Positions 5,274 through 6,145 of a stretch of DNA of 6,145 nt are shown here, in pieces; the first letter of the stretch is position 1, and every line of letters starts with the position of its first letter. The position numbers and the translations under genes were made by a program. This DNA is from Symbiobacteriaceae bacterium (GTDB lineage Bacteria > Bacillota > JAAYKD01 > WRDA01), in NCBI GenBank assembly GCA_009779515.1, contig WREE01000122.1:1-6145 (forward strand). Direction: 5' to 3'. A model generated the notes under the pieces. It was not told where the DNA came from. It was given only the letters and a program-made list of their open reading frames with translations, and ran no database searches.

Positions 5274-5289
5274 CTATGATCATGTCGAC
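5274..5289 (+). other. presumed guide segment of the element-encoded RNA
   Basis: In TnpB systems about 16 nt directly 3' of the right end act as the guide, here CTATGATCATGTCGAC. It is host DNA just upstream of the mrdA ribosome site (AGGAG, 5293-5297). With TTAC as adjacent motif it would match the unoccupied mreD-mrdA junction, the normal homing target. The length is taken from general knowledge of the family, not from this sequence. Confidence 0.45.
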
Positions 5290-5305
5290 CACAGGAGCAA
5301 AATAA

Positions 5306-6145
5306 ATGATTAAAAAAGATAATTCCGAAGCCACCTTGCGCTACCGTTTTCGCCTCTCCCTTTTATGCGTGATGCTGGTGGGAGCGGTCTTGTTGCTGCG
5401 CCTTTTCAACCTACAAATTGTCCAGGGGACCCAATACGAAAAGGAGGCAGCAGGAAACCGTACCCGAGAGTTTCCTATTGCGGCTGTCCGTGGACGAATC
5501 CTGGATAGCAACGGAGTGGAACTGGCATATACCCGTAGTGCTTTCGCTGTTTCCTTACTGGATCTTGATAATAATAATGTCCAGGAAGTTATTCCCCTAC
5601 TGGCAGAAATGCTGCAGTTAGACCCTCAGGAGCTCCAGGAGAAAATGGATGCTAACGACAAGTTTTCCCGCATGCGCCCTATACGCCTTACCGCAAGTAT
5701 CAGCGATGCCGAACAGGCATGTATTGCCGAGAATCTGGAAAAGCTTCCGGGAGTCTATATCGACTATGTCCCCGTGGAGCGGATTTACCCCCAAGGCTCC
5801 CTCCTCTCCCATGTGTTGGGGTTTGTGGGCATGCTCGATGAAGCCGATTGGGCTAACTGGGCGGAGGCTGCCGGCTACACCGCCGATGAGTTAGTCGGGA
5901 AGCAAGGGTTAGAGCGAGCTCAGGAAAGTTGGTTAAGGGGTAAACCTGGTCGCATTCTGGTGGAAATAGATGCTAAAAACAATATGGTGCGAGAATTATC
6001 CCGCATCGAACCTATTCCTGGTAACGATATATATATTACCATAGATAGTGAATTTCAGCGCTACGCGGAGGAGTTGCTGTTGAAATCTCTTTCTACCGTC
6101 CGGATGCAGCCCCGGTTGGACTATCGCGCCGCGTATGCCTACAGC
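5306..6145 (+). CDS. mrdA: penicillin-binding protein 2 (class B PBP), 5' part
   Basis: PBP2 is the class B transpeptidase that cross-links peptidoglycan during lateral growth together with RodA, MreC and MreD. The window holds the first 280 codons with no stop; the catalytic SxxK, SxN and KTG motifs lie beyond the end. Visible parts are a short basic N-terminus, one membrane anchor (about residues 16-38), and the pedestal/dimerisation domain. The domain carries RGRILDSNGVELAY (62-75), ERIYPQGSLLSHVLGFVG (158-175), VGKQGLERAQESWLRGKPG (197-215) and DIYITIDSEFQRYAEELL (241-258). The ATG at 5306 directly follows an in-frame TAA (5303-5305) and has AGGAG at 5293-5297, 8 nt upstream, so the start is secure. 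Position after mreCD favours the elongation PBP2 over SpoVD or the division PBP. Its transcription may come partly from the promoter at 5003-5031. Confidence 0.93.
   Translation, partial: MIKKDNSEATLRYRFRLSLLCVMLVGAVLLLRLFNLQIVQGTQYEKEAAGNRTREFPIAAVRGRILDSNGVELAYTRSAFAVSLLDLDNNNVQEVIPLLAEMLQLDPQELQEKMDANDKFSRMRPIRLTASISDAEQACIAENLEKLPGVYIDYVPVERIYPQGSLLSHVLGFVGMLDEADWANWAEAAGYTADELVGKQGLERAQESWLRGKPGRILVEIDAKNNMVRELSRIEPIPGNDIYITIDSEFQRYAEELLLKSLSTVRMQPRLDYRAAYAYS

Larger units (their letters stand above)
5039..5289 (+). ncRNA. candidate TnpB-type guide RNA (omega RNA / reRNA) without tnpB
   Basis: TnpB guide RNAs run to the right end of IS200/IS605 elements, end in the right-end hairpin, and take their guide from the flanking DNA. 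This segment has that layout, with its own promoter. Perfect stems seen: 5056-5062 with 5098-5104 (ATACAGT/ACTGTAT) enclosing 5071-5077 with 5086-5092 (CTAGCAG/CTGCTAG), and 5163-5169 with 5175-5181 (TTCGGTG/CACCGAA). An 8-position stem with one mismatch pairs 5184-5191 with 5195-5202. AACTTG (5049-5054) can pair with CAAGTT (5132-5137), and ATACCT (5115-5120) with AGGTAT (5139-5144); together these form a pseudoknot. The scaffold would be about 235 nt and the last 16 nt shown are the presumed guide. The 5' end depends on the predicted promoter and the 3' end on typical guide length. It could instead be an untranslated leader of mrdA. Confidence 0.55.

Noticed and set aside
5231..5305. Small ORF from ATG 5231 (MNREPPGFSRGEMS...) ending just before mrdA
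   Set aside because: It is only 24 codons, has no ribosome site, runs through the right-end hairpin and past the element boundary. Its stop merely abuts the mrdA ATG; it is more likely a by-product of the hairpin sequence.

Overview
The window reads as a bacterial chromosome segment, most likely from an anaerobic Firmicute of class Clostridia. Three things suggest this: an Rnf complex whose RnfB carries many ferredoxin motifs, the order DUF4321-like gene, maf, radC, mre genes and a class B PBP, and purine-rich Shine-Dalgarno sites. All genes lie on the + strand and are tightly packed. The lineage is an inference from gene order and protein style, not from a marker gene.

Layout. Positions 75-1773 carry rnfA and rnfB, the last two genes of an Rnf operon, which couples ferredoxin oxidation and NAD+ reduction to ion pumping. 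They are followed by a small membrane protein of DUF4321 type (1792-2109). Its stop codon overlaps the start of maf (2106-2693), a nucleotide pyrophosphatase. Then come radC (2804-3457), mreC (3535-4407), mreD (4404-4922, overlapping mreC by 4 nt) and the 5' part of the class B penicillin-binding protein gene mrdA/PBP2 (5306 to the window end). MreC, MreD and PBP2 belong to the lateral-wall elongation machinery. The mreB gene usually found between radC and mreC is absent here.

The most unusual part is the gap between mreD and mrdA (4923-5305). It holds what looks like a 335-bp non-autonomous IS200/IS605-family element (about 4939-5273). The left-end hairpin is preceded by TTAC, with AAAG at its foot. 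The right-end hairpin has a TTTA loop and is followed by TCAG. There is no tnpA and no intact tnpB, only a possible tnpB 3' tail. Inside is a strong sigma-A-type promoter (TTGCCT, 17 nt, TATAAT) pointing to the right end. The roughly 235 nt it would transcribe contain several perfect stems and a possible pseudoknot, ending in the right-end hairpin. This is the arrangement of a TnpB guide RNA (omega RNA / reRNA) whose guide would be read from the flanking DNA just upstream of mrdA. Removing the element would leave mreD and mrdA 48 nt apart, so it probably inserted into a compact operon. Family assignment and function rest on sequence pattern and fold by eye; no search or folding program was run.
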